NCBI GenBank assembly: GCA_964244065.1
Contig: CAXTHH010000001.1
Coordinates: 186,001 to 250,000, forward strand
Length of the DNA stretch: 64,000 bases
From: JASLDZ01 sp964244065
GTDB lineage: Bacteria > Pseudomonadota > Alphaproteobacteria > Caulobacterales > Caulobacteraceae
Direction of reading: 5' to 3'
Positions 16,896-25,866 of the stretch are shown piece by piece. A model generated the notes under the pieces. That model searched no databases and was not told the origin of the DNA. It saw nothing but the letters and a program-made list of their open reading frames with translations. The position numbers were made by a program, and so were the translations under genes. Positions within the stretch are counted from its first letter, which is position 1. Each line of letters starts with the position of its first letter.

Positions 16896-19298
16896 ATGCC
16901 CGAAGCCGCCCTCCAAACCCCCGCCCCGCGCAACTCCGACCTGGCCCGCGTCCGCGCGCCGCAGGGCGACGGGCCGGACCTCTTCGCCGGGCTGAACCCC
17001 GAGCAGCGCGCCGCGGTGGAAGCCACGGAGGGGCCGCTGCTGGTGCTGGCGGGCGCCGGCACGGGCAAGACGCGCGTGCTCACCACGCGCCTGGCGCACA
17101 TCCTGCGCCAGGGCCAGGCGCGGCCGTGGGAGCTCTTGGTCGTCACCTTCACCAACAAGGCGGCGCGCGAGATGCGCGAGCGCATCGGCCACCAGATCGG
17201 CGGCGCGGCGGCCGACCTGCGCTGGCTCGGCACCTTCCACTCGGTGGCGGCGCAGATCCTGCGCCGCCACGCCGAGCTCGTGGGGCTGAAGTCGAACTTC
17301 ACCATCCTGGACACCGACGACGTCGAGCGGCTGCTGAAGCAGCTGATCGCGGCCGAGAACATCGACCCCAAGCGGTGGAGCGCCAAGTTCCTCTCCGGCC
17401 TGATCGACGGCTGGAAGAACAAGGGCCTGCGCCCGGACAAGCTGCCGCCCGGCGAGGCCGACGCCTTCGCCAACGGCCGCGGCGGCGACCTCTACCGTAT
17501 GTACCAGGACCGGCTGCGCATCCTGAACGCCTGCGACTTCGGCGACCTGCTCCTGCACAACCTCACCATCTTCCAGGGCCATCCGGACGTGCTGGCCGAG
17601 CTGCATGGCCGCTTCCGCTACCTGTTGGTGGACGAGTACCAGGACACCAACGTCGCCCAGTACCTGTGGCTGCGGCTGCTGGCGCAGGGCCGGCGCAACG
17701 TGTGCGTGGTGGGCGACGACGACCAGTCCATCTACGGCTGGCGCGGCGCGGAAGTGGACAACATCCTGCGGTTCGAGAAAGACTTTCCAGGCGCCAAGGT
17801 GATCCGGCTGGAGCGCAACTACCGCTCCACCGAGCACATCCTCTCGGCCGCGAACGGGCTGATCGCCAGCAACAAGGCGCGGCTCGGCAAGAACCTGAAC
17901 ACGGAGGCGGGGGCGGGCGAGAAGGTGGCCGTGCGCGGCGTGTGGGACGGCGAGGCGGAAGCCCGCCTGATCGCCGACGAGATCGAGCGCTGGAAGAAGC
18001 AGGGACTCGGCGTCGGCGCGGATGCGCAGGGCCCGCGCAAGTACAAGGACTGCGCCGTGCTGGTGCGCGCCAGCTTCCAGATGCGCGCCTTCGAGGAGCG
18101 GTTCGTGCTGCTGCAGATCCCCTACGTGGTGATCGGCGGCCCGCGCTTCTTCGAGCGTGCGGAGGTGCGCGACGCCCACGCCTACCTGCGGCTGATCCAG
18201 TCGGAGGACGACGACCTCGCCTTCGAGCGGGTGGTGAACACGCCCAAGCGCGGCGTCGGCGACACCAGCGTCACCCGCCTGCTGCACCTGGCGCGCGCCA
18301 AGGACCTGAGCATGAGCCTGGCCGCGCGCGGGCTGGTGAACACCGACGAACTGCCCGCGAAGGCAAGGACTTCGCTGGCCGCCTTCATCCGCGACCTCGA
18401 CCGCTGGCGCGGGCTGAAGGACAAGGTGCGCCAGGGCGAGCTCCTGGAGACCGTGCTGGAGGAGAGCGGCTACACCGACATGCTGCGCGCCGACCGCGAC
18501 CCGCAGAGCGCCGGGCGGCTGGAGAACCTGAAGGAGCTGGTCCAGTCCATGGGCCAGTTCGAGAGCCTGGAGGCCTACCTGGAGCACGTCTCCCTGGTGC
18601 TCGACCTGGAGCGCGCGGGCGGCGACGACGCCGTGCAGGTGATGACCCTGCACCAGGCCAAGGGGCTGGAATTTCCCATGGTGTTCCTGCCGGGCTGGGA
18701 GGAGGGCGTGTTCCCCTCCCAGCGCTCCATGGACGAGAGCGGCGAGAAGGGGCTCGAGGAGGAGCGGCGCCTGGCCTACGTCGGCGTGACCCGGGCGCGG
18801 GAGAAGGCGTTCGTGAGCTTCGCCGCCAACCGGCAGGTTTACGGCCGCTGGACCAGCCAGCTGCCCAGCCGCTTCGTGGACGAGCTGCCGCCCGGGAACG
18901 TCGAGGCCAGTTCCGACACCGGCTACTACGGCGGCGGCCCCGGCATGGCGGAGGCCAAGAGCCGCTTCGACGACCTGCAGACCTTCGGCGGCGGCTACTC
19001 CTCGCCCGGCTGGAAGCGTGCGCAGGACCGCACCGAGTTCGCCCGCACCATGCCGCCCTCCGACCGCTTCGGCGTGAACCGGGCCCGGGCGCGCGACATA
19101 GTGATCGAGGGCGAGGGCCGGCTGGTGGCCACCAGCGACCCCAACGCCGGCACGGGCGCGTACAAGGCCGGCGACCGCGTGTTCCACATCAAGTTCGGCC
19201 CGGGCTCCGTCGCGGCGGTCGAGGGCAACAAGCTGACCGTATCGTTCGACAAGGCGGGGGAGAAGCGGGTCCTGGAGAGCTTCGTGGAGCGGGCCTAG
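16896..19298 (+). CDS. uvrD: UvrD/PcrA-type 3'-5' DNA helicase
   Basis: Superfamily 1A helicase that unwinds nicked DNA in excision and mismatch repair. 800 residues from ATG 16896; the longer frame from 16794 adds an unconserved segment. Walker A AGTGKT is at 54-59; motif II is VDEYQDTN; motif III is GDDDQSIYGWRGA; motif IV is LERNYRSTEHIL; motif V is MTLHQAKGLEFPMVF; motif VI is AYVGVTRARE. A C-terminal Tudor-like element (KAGDRVFHIKFGPGSV) matches the PcrA/UvrD domain known to contact RNA polymerase. Monocistronic as far as can be seen. Confidence 0.96.
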   Translation: MPEAALQTPAPRNSDLARVRAPQGDGPDLFAGLNPEQRAAVEATEGPLLVLAGAGTGKTRVLTTRLAHILRQGQARPWELLVVTFTNKAAREMRERIGHQIGGAAADLRWLGTFHSVAAQILRRHAELVGLKSNFTILDTDDVERLLKQLIAAENIDPKRWSAKFLSGLIDGWKNKGLRPDKLPPGEADAFANGRGGDLYRMYQDRLRILNACDFGDLLLHNLTIFQGHPDVLAELHGRFRYLLVDEYQDTNVAQYLWLRLLAQGRRNVCVVGDDDQSIYGWRGAEVDNILRFEKDFPGAKVIRLERNYRSTEHILSAANGLIASNKARLGKNLNTEAGAGEKVAVRGVWDGEAEARLIADEIERWKKQGLGVGADAQGPRKYKDCAVLVRASFQMRAFEERFVLLQIPYVVIGGPRFFERAEVRDAHAYLRLIQSEDDDLAFERVVNTPKRGVGDTSVTRLLHLARAKDLSMSLAARGLVNTDELPAKARTSLAAFIRDLDRWRGLKDKVRQGELLETVLEESGYTDMLRADRDPQSAGRLENLKELVQSMGQFESLEAYLEHVSLVLDLERAGGDDAVQVMTLHQAKGLEFPMVFLPGWEEGVFPSQRSMDESGEKGLEEERRLAYVGVTRAREKAFVSFAANRQVYGRWTSQLPSRFVDELPPGNVEASSDTGYYGGGPGMAEAKSRFDDLQTFGGGYSSPGWKRAQDRTEFARTMPPSDRFGVNRARARDIVIEGEGRLVATSDPNAGTGAYKAGDRVFHIKFGPGSVAAVEGNKLTVSFDKAGEKRVLESFVERA

Positions 19299-19307
19299 CT
19301 CTCCACC

Positions 19308-19424
19308 CCGTTCATCCCCGCGGGGCGGGGACCCAGTGTGAGCGGCGCGTATCCGCGTTCCGAGTTGGCACGGCCCAGGTGCGTGGGGTCAGAACTGGAT
19401 CCGCGCGTCCGCGGGGAAGAGTGG
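19308..19424. repeat. Family-A extragenic palindrome
   Basis: Inverted arms CCGTTCATCCCCGCGGGGCG...GGGACCCAGTG and CTGGATCCGCGCGTCCGCGGGGAAGAGTGG, separated by about 60 bp, between uvrD and the next small gene. Same family as 8265-8369 and 58201-58310. The right arm may sit in the 5' leader of the downstream gene. Confidence 0.75.
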
Positions 19425-19432
19425 AGGTTGGG

Positions 19433-19675
19433 ATGCTCGGTATTTTCTTGGCGGCGGCCGTGCATCTAGCTCCCGAGATCCGCGCGTACGTCGAGCGCCG
19501 CGACGCGTGCGAGCACTTCGCCGGCGAGGACGCCTACGATGGTGAGCGGCGTCATTTTCTTAACCGGCAGATCAAGGCGCTGCGCTGCCTGACGCTGGAG
19601 CGCGACCGCAAGCGGCTGCGGCTCAAGTACAAGGCGCCCGCTATCCGTCGAGAGCTGCGCCAGCTCTACTACTGA
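19433..19675 (+). CDS. Small secreted protein of unknown function
   Basis: 80 residues. A short hydrophobic N-terminus (LGIFLAAAVHLAP) looks like a weak signal peptide. The rest reads RRDACEHFAGEDAYDGERRHFLNRQIKALRCLTLERDRKRLRLKY. The C-E-H-F-x-G-E-x-x-Y-D-x-x-R core recurs, from memory, in small uncharacterised Sphingomonas and Caulobacterales proteins. Two Cys residues could pair. ATG 19433 has GGAGG 6-10 bases upstream. The stop overlaps the convergent antiporter gene by 7 bp. Confidence 0.7.
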   Translation: MLGIFLAAAVHLAPEIRAYVERRDACEHFAGEDAYDGERRHFLNRQIKALRCLTLERDRKRLRLKYKAPAIRRELRQLYY

Positions 19676-20874
19676 GCGGGCAGGGCGATCGCCGGCTGGG
19701 CGCGGCGGCGGTCGATGGCGTTGGCGAGGCGCAGCACGAACGGGTTCAGCGCGATGGAGAGCAGGGCGGCGGCCAGCACGAGGTCGTGCGTCTCGCGGCT
19801 CATCAGCTTGGTCGCGACGCCCACGCCGGCCAGCACGAAGGAGAACTCGCCGATCTGGCCGAAGCTGGCGCCCAGCAGCCGCGCGTCCTTCGGCGGCACG
19901 CGTCCCATCCGGGCGAGGAGCCAGGCGAGCACCGTGGCGCCGACCATCACCACGGCGAGCACGGCGGCCACTGCCGCCGGCCGCTCCAGCAGCGTGCGCG
20001 GGTCGAACAGCATGCCGACCGAGACGAAGAAGATCACCGCGAAAGCGTCGCGCAGGGGCAGGCTGCGCTCGGCGGCGCTGTGGCCCAGCGGCGAGGCGTT
20101 CAGCACCAGCCCGGCCACGAAGGCGCCCAGGGCGAACGACGCGCCGAACACCGCCGAGGCCAGCCAGGCGACGCCCATGGCGATGGCCAGCACGCCGAGG
20201 GTGAACAGCTCGCGAGACCTGGTGTGCGCGATCCTCACCAGGATCCACGGCAGCACGCGCGAGCCCACCACCAGCATCAGCCCCACGAAGGCGGCGACGC
20301 GCAGCAGCGCCCAGGCCCCGTCCAGCCACACCGCCGCGCCGCCGCCCGACCCGGCGCGCGCCAGCAGCGGCAGGAGCACCAGGGCGATGATGACGACGAG
20401 GTCCTCCACCACCAGCCACCCGATCGCCACCCGCCCGAGCTCGGACTTCACCAGCCGGCGCTCCTCCAGCGTCCGCAGCACCACCACGGTGGAGGCCAGC
20501 GAGAGGCAGAAGCCGGTCAGCGCGGCCTCGGCGTCGGCCATGCCCAGGAGCCGCCCGACTCCCCAGCCCAGCGCCGTGATCGCGGCCACCTGCACCAGCG
20601 CCGCGGGCACGGCCACCTTGCGCACCTTGAACAGGTCGGCGGGCGAGAAGTGCAGGCCCACGCCGAACATCAGGAGGATCACGCCCAGCTCGGCCAGCTC
20701 GCTGGCCAGGCCCCCGTCGGCCACCCAGCCCGGCGTGAACGGCCCCACCACGACGCCGGCGACGAGATAGCCCACCAGCGGCGACAGCTTGAGCCGCAGC
20801 GCCAGCATGCCCAGCACGAACGCCAGCACGAAGCCGGCGACCAGGGTGGTGATCAGGGTAGGGTCGGCGTGCAC
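19669..20874 (-). CDS. CPA2-family cation:proton antiporter (KefB/YbaL-like, no RCK domain)
   Basis: 401 residues, about 12 membrane helices across the whole length. Family landmarks: LGMLALRLKLSPLVGYLVAGVVVGP, ELGVILLMFGVGLHFSPADL, LSLASTVVVLRTLEER, WLVVEDLVVIIALVLLPLL (the ED in helix 5), FALGAFVAGLVLNASPLGH and AVIFFVSVGMLFDP. YbaL-type relatives carry a cytoplasmic TrkA-N/RCK domain and run to about 550 residues; this one stops just after the membrane domain (DRRRAQPAIALPAQ). Likely exchanges K+ or Na+ for H+; specificity not readable. Confidence 0.9.
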   Translation of the reverse strand: MHADPTLITTLVAGFVLAFVLGMLALRLKLSPLVGYLVAGVVVGPFTPGWVADGGLASELAELGVILLMFGVGLHFSPADLFKVRKVAVPAALVQVAAITALGWGVGRLLGMADAEAALTGFCLSLASTVVVLRTLEERRLVKSELGRVAIGWLVVEDLVVIIALVLLPLLARAGSGGGAAVWLDGAWALLRVAAFVGLMLVVGSRVLPWILVRIAHTRSRELFTLGVLAIAMGVAWLASAVFGASFALGAFVAGLVLNASPLGHSAAERSLPLRDAFAVIFFVSVGMLFDPRTLLERPAAVAAVLAVVMVGATVLAWLLARMGRVPPKDARLLGASFGQIGEFSFVLAGVGVATKLMSRETHDLVLAAALLSIALNPFVLRLANAIDRRRAQPAIALPAQ

Positions 20875-20917
20875 GCGCCGGTCATCGCGTCGCCCGACGC
20901 CCGAGGCAAGCGCCGGG

Positions 20918-21925
20918 TCAGAGGCGCAGCACGCGACCGCGGGGCGCGGCGGCCGCCATCAGCCCGATGCAGGCGGCCGCGGCCAGGCCGGCGAACAGCA
21001 TGGACGCCCACCCCGGCGAGCCTGCGACGGCCTTCAACGGCTCGGCCAGGACCTCCCAAAGCCGCCGGCCGCCGACGTGCATGAGCAGCACGACGATCAG
21101 CAGGGTGTGCAGGACGTAGACGTCCAGCGCGCGCCGCCCGAGCCAGGCCGGCCCGTCCAGCAGCCCTCCGCCGCGGCGGGCGAGGGCGCCCAGGGCGAGC
21201 CAGGCGAGCACGCCCGCCCCGCCGGTCACCAGCGCGAAGCTCGGCGTCCACAGCGCCTTGTTCAGCGGCAGCCAGGGCGTGAGCGCCAAGCCCGCGAGCA
21301 GGGCGACGGCGGCGGCGGCCAGCGGCGGCCGTGCGCCTCCGGCACGCAGGCCCCGCGCCGCGGCGAGCCCAAGCAGGCCCGTGGCGACGGCGGAGAGCGT
21401 CGAGAGCACGCCCTCGGGGTCGTAGTCCGGGCGGTAGCGGCGCAGCGGGATGAGCGTGCGGTCCAGCCAGCCGCTCAGGCCCTCGCCCCGCGCGAGGGAG
21501 GGGGCCGACTCGCCCGGCGCCGCGACGCCGAGCAGCAGGGCGGCGTGCAGGGCCAGCAAGGCGAGCGCGAGCGCCAGCGGGCCGCGCCAACCGATCGTCC
21601 GGCCCGCGACGGCGGCGCACGCCAGGTACACCAGCGCGATCCGCTGCAGCACGCCGGGCAGGCGCAGCTGCGCGAGGTCGAGCGAGGGGCGCAGGGCCCA
21701 ATTCAGCGCCACGCCCAGGGCGAACAGCAGCGCCGTCCGCCTCAGCACAGCGTCCCATCGCACCGGCGCACGGCCGTCGAAGGCGTAGGCTGTCGAGAGC
21801 CCCGTCGCGGCGAGGAAGAAGGGGAAGACGAGGTCGGCGATCGTCAGGCCCGACCACTCGGCGTGGTCGATCCACGGGAAGGCGTCGCCCGGAACCTGCA
21901 GGTTCACCACCGCCATGCCGAGCAC
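20918..21925 (-). CDS. DUF1624/heparan-glucosaminide acetyltransferase-like membrane acyltransferase
   Basis: 335 residues from GTG 21925, about ten membrane helices. DHAEWSGLTIADLVFPFFLAATGLS and LRLPGVLQRIALVYL match the NagX/DUF1624 family of membrane acyltransferases that modify sugars. The family's N-terminal signature (L-D-x-x-R-G-L-T-V-x-G-M) is encoded here as LDAFRGLTVLGM but begins upstream of GTG 21925. In-frame coding with no ATG, GTG or TTG extends past the preceding peptidase stop at 21981. A non-canonical CTG at 21974-21976 with coupling to that stop would restore a full N-terminus. Donor and acceptor unknown. Confidence 0.8.
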   Translation of the reverse strand: MLGMAVVNLQVPGDAFPWIDHAEWSGLTIADLVFPFFLAATGLSTAYAFDGRAPVRWDAVLRRTALLFALGVALNWALRPSLDLAQLRLPGVLQRIALVYLACAAVAGRTIGWRGPLALALALLALHAALLLGVAAPGESAPSLARGEGLSGWLDRTLIPLRRYRPDYDPEGVLSTLSAVATGLLGLAAARGLRAGGARPPLAAAAVALLAGLALTPWLPLNKALWTPSFALVTGGAGVLAWLALGALARRGGGLLDGPAWLGRRALDVYVLHTLLIVVLLMHVGGRRLWEVLAEPLKAVAGSPGWASMLFAGLAAAACIGLMAAAAPRGRVLRL

Positions 21926-21980
21926 GGTCAGGCCGCGGAAGGCGTCGAGCTCCGCGGCGCGGCCGGCGGAGCTCAGGGCG

Positions 21981-22664
21981 TCAGACGCCCGTCCACTGGC
22001 GCACGGGCCCGACGTCCACGTGCACGAAGTTCGACACGGGGTAGTAGCCGACCCCGCCCGCGCCGAGGTCGAGCGCGGCGGCGCGGATGTGCCGCAGGTC
22101 GACGCCGTCCATCCGCACGTCGCTGGCCTTGCCCTCGGTGTGCTGGCTGTTCTTGGCCACGCCGCCCGAGCGCTCGTGCATCATCTCGTTGGTGGCCTTG
22201 GAGCGGTAGCCCGAGATGATCTGGAAGGGCTGGCGCGTCTCCAGCCTGGCGCGCAGGGCGTGCATCACGTCGAACAGCCGGGGGTCCATCAGGTGCTCCT
22301 CGCCCGAGCGCCAGTCGCGCAGCGCCTTCATGAGCTCGCCCATGGCGTCCGGCAGGTAGCGGCCGTTCTCGAAGTAGACGGTGCGGAGCTTGTCGCCCGT
22401 GTGCAGGTTGTGGATGTCGGCGAAGCGCGGACCGTGGCCCAGGGCCACGCTGACGGGATTGTCGGCGAGCCCGGCGTAGGGGATCGGCGCCCTGGGCAGG
22501 GCGGGGGCGACCGGCGCGCGGGCCACCGCGTGGATCGCCCTGGCGACCTTGCCCGCATGCGCGGCCCGGTGCGCCCGCACCCGGGCGACCGCTTCGGGAA
22601 CAGCCGCGGCGGACGCGGCGACCGAGAGACCGCCCATGATGAGGCGGCGCCGGGATTGGAGCAT
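21981..22664 (-). CDS. Tat-exported DUF882 (M15-type, YcbK-like) murein peptidase homologue
   Basis: 227 residues from ATG 22664, chosen because it places a twin-arginine signal (QSRRRLIMGGLSVAASAAA) at the N-terminus. The C-terminal domain is DUF882: FQIISGYRSKATNEMM, NSQHTEGKASDVRM (His and Asp zinc ligands) and NFVHVDVGPVRQW (third His). The family resembles D-Ala-D-Ala carboxypeptidase/MepK-type cell-wall hydrolases. It lies beside an L,D-transpeptidase gene, the usual functional partner in peptidoglycan remodelling, 113 bp downstream and co-directional. The longer start at 22748 would bury the Tat motif. Confidence 0.9.
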   Translation of the reverse strand: MLQSRRRLIMGGLSVAASAAAVPEAVARVRAHRAAHAGKVARAIHAVARAPVAPALPRAPIPYAGLADNPVSVALGHGPRFADIHNLHTGDKLRTVYFENGRYLPDAMGELMKALRDWRSGEEHLMDPRLFDVMHALRARLETRQPFQIISGYRSKATNEMMHERSGGVAKNSQHTEGKASDVRMDGVDLRHIRAAALDLGAGGVGYYPVSNFVHVDVGPVRQWTGV

Positions 22665-22777
22665 TCGCACGAGCCCCGCGACGCGAACCTGGCTTCTGCC
22701 TGGCCCCACGGGGTTCCCTGATCGACGCACCCTGTGGCGACGCACCAAGGATGGCGACCGGGAGGGTTACCTTCAAC

Positions 22778-24277
22778 CTAAGCCGGTCGATCTGCGGCGA
22801 GAAGTCCCAGCAGCTTGGCGTCCCAGCCGTACACGTCGTCGCGGAACGCCAGCTGCGAACCCTCGGGGAAGGCGGTCCAGTACATCAGCAGCACCGACAT
22901 GGGCGTGGCCAGGTGCGCGCGCGTCGTCTCGGTGGAGTCCAGCACCTCATCCACCTTCTCGGGCGGCCACTCGGGCGCGCTCGCCAGCAGGCGCTTGGCC
23001 AGGGCGAACGGCCGCTGAACGCGCACGCAGCCGTGGCTCACCGCCCGGCTCGCCCGGTCGAAGGCGGCGCGCGAGGGCGTGTCGTGCAGGTACACGCCGT
23101 AGTCGTTGGCGAAGTCGAACTTCACCTGCCCGAGCGCGGCGCCCGGCCCGGCCTTCTGGATCAGCCGCACCCCCTGGCCGGGCGGCAGCACGGTGAAGCC
23201 GTTGCGCGCCAGGTAGGCCGCGCCCTTGGGCAGGAGCTCCTTCTCGGCGATCGAGTTGGGCACGCGCCAGGGCGGGTTCAGCACGATCGAGTGGATGGTC
23301 GACTGCAGCATGGGCGTCTGGTCGGCCGGCCGGCCGGCGGCGGCCAGCATGCGGTCGGTCAGCTGGCCGTTCTGGTAGACCTCGAGCGCGGCGGCGGCGA
23401 TGTTCACCTCGATCCGGTCCACCGGCCATTGGCGCGGCAGCCAGCGCCAGCGCTCCATGTTGAGCCGCACCTGCGTGGCGCGCGCGGCGGGCGTGACGTT
23501 GAGGGCGGCGACCGTCCTGGCGCCGGTGACGCCGTCGGCCAGCAGGCCGTGGCGGGCCTGGAACCGCGCCAGCGAGGCCTTGAGCGGCTCGTCGAACGGG
23601 GCGGACAGGGGCGTGCCGGCCAGCATGCCGTCCTCGAAGGCGAGGCGGGCGCGCAGGGCGCGGACGCGCGGGCTGACCTCGCCGATCACGATCTCCGGCC
23701 CTTCCGGCACCGGCTTCCACCCGCCTTCGGCGGCGAGCTTGCGGTACACGGCCAGGCCGTCGCGCAGGGTGCGGTAGCGGGCGAAGGGCGGCGGCTGGGC
23801 GGCGATCCAGGCGGCCAGCTTGTCTGACCGCAGCGCCTGGTCGAGGTCTGCGCCCGCGTCGTAGAACTGGGGCTTCAGGCCCCACATGGGATCGAAGCGC
23901 GCCGCCGATATGCGCAGGCCGTGCTGGGCCCGGGCATAGGCGAGCGAGAGGGCGCGCAGCCGCTCGACCGCCGCAGGATCGCCCGCCCGCGCGTCGGCGG
24001 CGACCTGCGCCACCGGGAACTCGGCCCCGCCGAAGCCGTGGCTCGGCGCCTCCTCCAGCATCCGGATCAGCAGCGGGACCTGGTCGCGCCGGATCGGCTG
24101 GGTGGAGGGCGACTGCACCTGCGGAGGCGCGGCGGGCGGCGACTGGACGGGCGCGGCGGGCTGCACGGCGGGGGCCGAGGCCGGCGGCGGAGAGACGGGC
24201 TGGGCCGCCCACGCCTGGGCCGTCGCCGTCAGCGCGAGCCCGACGGCGACCGCCGCGCCCGAGACCTTCATCCGCAT
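22778..24277 (-). CDS. L,D-transpeptidase (YcbB/LdtD-like)
   Basis: 499 residues from ATG 24277. Signal peptide RMKVSGAAVAVGLALTATAQAWA, then a Pro/Ala-rich linker, an N-terminal scaffold domain, a peptidoglycan-binding domain (DEPLKASLARFQARHGLLAD then VTGARTVAALNV) and a YkuD catalytic domain ending in the nucleophile motif SHGCVRVQRP (Cys). The VYLHDTPSRAAFDR segment upstream supplies the conserved catalytic-site residues. It forms 3-3 (mDAP-mDAP) crosslinks in the periplasm. About 500 residues is right for the LdtD class. Divergent from prmA with an 88-bp gap. Confidence 0.94.
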   Translation of the reverse strand: MRMKVSGAAVAVGLALTATAQAWAAQPVSPPPASAPAVQPAAPVQSPPAAPPQVQSPSTQPIRRDQVPLLIRMLEEAPSHGFGGAEFPVAQVAADARAGDPAAVERLRALSLAYARAQHGLRISAARFDPMWGLKPQFYDAGADLDQALRSDKLAAWIAAQPPPFARYRTLRDGLAVYRKLAAEGGWKPVPEGPEIVIGEVSPRVRALRARLAFEDGMLAGTPLSAPFDEPLKASLARFQARHGLLADGVTGARTVAALNVTPAARATQVRLNMERWRWLPRQWPVDRIEVNIAAAALEVYQNGQLTDRMLAAAGRPADQTPMLQSTIHSIVLNPPWRVPNSIAEKELLPKGAAYLARNGFTVLPPGQGVRLIQKAGPGAALGQVKFDFANDYGVYLHDTPSRAAFDRASRAVSHGCVRVQRPFALAKRLLASAPEWPPEKVDEVLDSTETTRAHLATPMSVLLMYWTAFPEGSQLAFRDDVYGWDAKLLGLLAADRPA

Positions 24278-24365
24278 CGAAAACCCTTCGCCTCGCCCGG
24301 TGGAAGCAACGCGCGAGCGCGCTCCCGGTTTGCGCGCCCGCACGTGTCGGCTACGGAGCCGGACC

Positions 24366-25232
24366 ATGAGCGAGCCCGCCGTCCAGATCGTCGCCCGCGG
24401 GCCGCGCGCCGCCGCCGAAGCCGCCGCCGCCGCCGTGGACGCCGATCCTACGCTGGAAGGCGCCACCTACTCCATCCTGGAGGAGGACGAGGATGCGGGC
24501 GTTTGGCGCATCGACGCTTTCCCTACCACGGCGGAGGAGGCCGAGGCGCTCCGCACCCGCCTCGCCGCCGCCGGCGGGCTGACCGTCGCCACCGAGGTGC
24601 TGGCCGACGCGGACTGGCTAGCCATGGCGCTCTCCGGCCTGCCGCCCGTGCGCGCGGGCCGCTTCTTCGTGTTCGGCATGCACGACCGCGGGCGCGTGCC
24701 GCCCAACCTGGTGGACCTGCGGATCGAGGCGGGCGCCGCCTTCGGCACCGGCCACCACGGCACCACGGTGGGGTGCCTGCTGGCCTACGACCGCCTGCTG
24801 AAGGCGCGGACCTTTCCCAAGGTGCTGGACGTGGGCTGCGGCACCGGCGTGCTGGCCATCGCCGCCGCCCGCACCGGCGCCCGCACGGCGCTCGGCACCG
24901 ACATCGACCCGGTGAGCGTGCGCATCTCCAACGAGAACGCCCGCGTGAACCGGGTGCGCGCCCGCTTCCTGCACGCCGGCGGCCTGAACGCCCGGCCGGT
25001 GCGCCAGGCGGGGCCCTACGACCTCGTGTTCGCCAACATCCTGGCGCGGCCGCTGGTCAGCCTCGCGCAGGACATCCGCAGCGCGCTGAGACCGGGGGGG
25101 AGGGCCATCCTCTCCGGCCTGCTGCGCACGCAGGAGCGCTACGTCCGCGCCGCCTACCTGAACCGCGGCTTCACCCTGGAGCGGCGCTGGCGGCGCGACG
25201 CCTGGTGCACGCTCGTGCTGCGCCGCGCCTGA
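24366..25232 (+). CDS. prmA: Ribosomal protein L11 methyltransferase PrmA
   Basis: SAM-dependent methyltransferase that trimethylates ribosomal protein L11. 288 residues from ATG 24366. N-terminal substrate-recognition domain to about residue 110, then IEAGAAFGTGHHGTT (the PrmA-specific FGTGxHxTT), motif I VLDVGCGTGVLAIAA, GTDIDPVSVRISNEN, and the active-site FANILARPL. First gene of an apparent operon with the DUF7002-like and DUF817 genes (1-bp gap, then a 4-bp overlap). Confidence 0.95.
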   Translation: MSEPAVQIVARGPRAAAEAAAAAVDADPTLEGATYSILEEDEDAGVWRIDAFPTTAEEAEALRTRLAAAGGLTVATEVLADADWLAMALSGLPPVRAGRFFVFGMHDRGRVPPNLVDLRIEAGAAFGTGHHGTTVGCLLAYDRLLKARTFPKVLDVGCGTGVLAIAAARTGARTALGTDIDPVSVRISNENARVNRVRARFLHAGGLNARPVRQAGPYDLVFANILARPLVSLAQDIRSALRPGGRAILSGLLRTQERYVRAAYLNRGFTLERRWRRDAWCTLVLRRA

Positions 25233-25233
25233 G

Positions 25234-25866
25234 GTGGCCACGGCCGCCGAGTTCGCGGCCGTCCGCCCGCGCCTGTTCCACCGCACGCACCCCGGGGCGG
25301 TCGAGGCGATCCTGGACCGCGGCCTGCTCTCCGTCTCCGCCGCCCTGGACCTGCACGGCGTGGCGGGGGAGCGGCGCGCGTCGCTGGAGCGGCGGCGGCG
25401 GCCGGAGACGGTCTGGCTCGACCATCCCGCGCACGGCCGCTTCCCCGTGGGCGACCAGCACCCGATGAGCGACGCCGCCCTGCGCCGCTGCCTGACGGGC
25501 GGGCTCGAGCCGGCGGACTGGTACGCGCTGCTGAACGCGCGGGCCTTCCTGTGGGCCGACCCCGCACGCCTGGCGCGCATGCTCGCCACGCCCATGTACC
25601 GCCGCAACGCCTACGTGGTGCTCGCGGTGGACACCCTCGCCTTTGCAGAGACCTATGGCGATCGGCTGGAGCTCAGCCGCATCAACTCGGGCGCGACGTT
25701 CGCGATGAAGCCCGCCCCGCGGGGGCCGGAAACGTTCGTGCGCCTGCCCGACCTGCCCGCGCGCGACCTGAAGCGGGTGGCGGAGGCCACGGTCGTCGGC
25801 GCCATCCCCGACTTCGCCCGCTTCGTCGTCGGCCGCGAGCTGCACGCGCCGGAGCCCGCGGCGTGA
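25234..25866 (+). CDS. DUF7002-like conserved hypothetical protein
   Basis: 210 residues from GTG 25234, one base after prmA. RPRLFHRTHPGAVEAILDRGLLS at the N-terminus, LKRCL-like CLTGGLEPADWYALLNARAFLW centrally, and LSRINSGATFAMKP near the end fit the DUF7002 group as remembered. The opening L-F-H-R-T-x(5)-A-I-L-x-x-G-L-L-S pattern also resembles the H-x-T and I-x-x-x-G-L elements of ADP-ribosyltransferase/RNA 2'-phosphotransferase folds (inference, unproven). Soluble, with no signal peptide. Function unknown; tight coupling to prmA suggests co-expression. Confidence 0.75.
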   Translation: MATAAEFAAVRPRLFHRTHPGAVEAILDRGLLSVSAALDLHGVAGERRASLERRRRPETVWLDHPAHGRFPVGDQHPMSDAALRRCLTGGLEPADWYALLNARAFLWADPARLARMLATPMYRRNAYVVLAVDTLAFAETYGDRLELSRINSGATFAMKPAPRGPETFVRLPDLPARDLKRVAEATVVGAIPDFARFVVGRELHAPEPAA

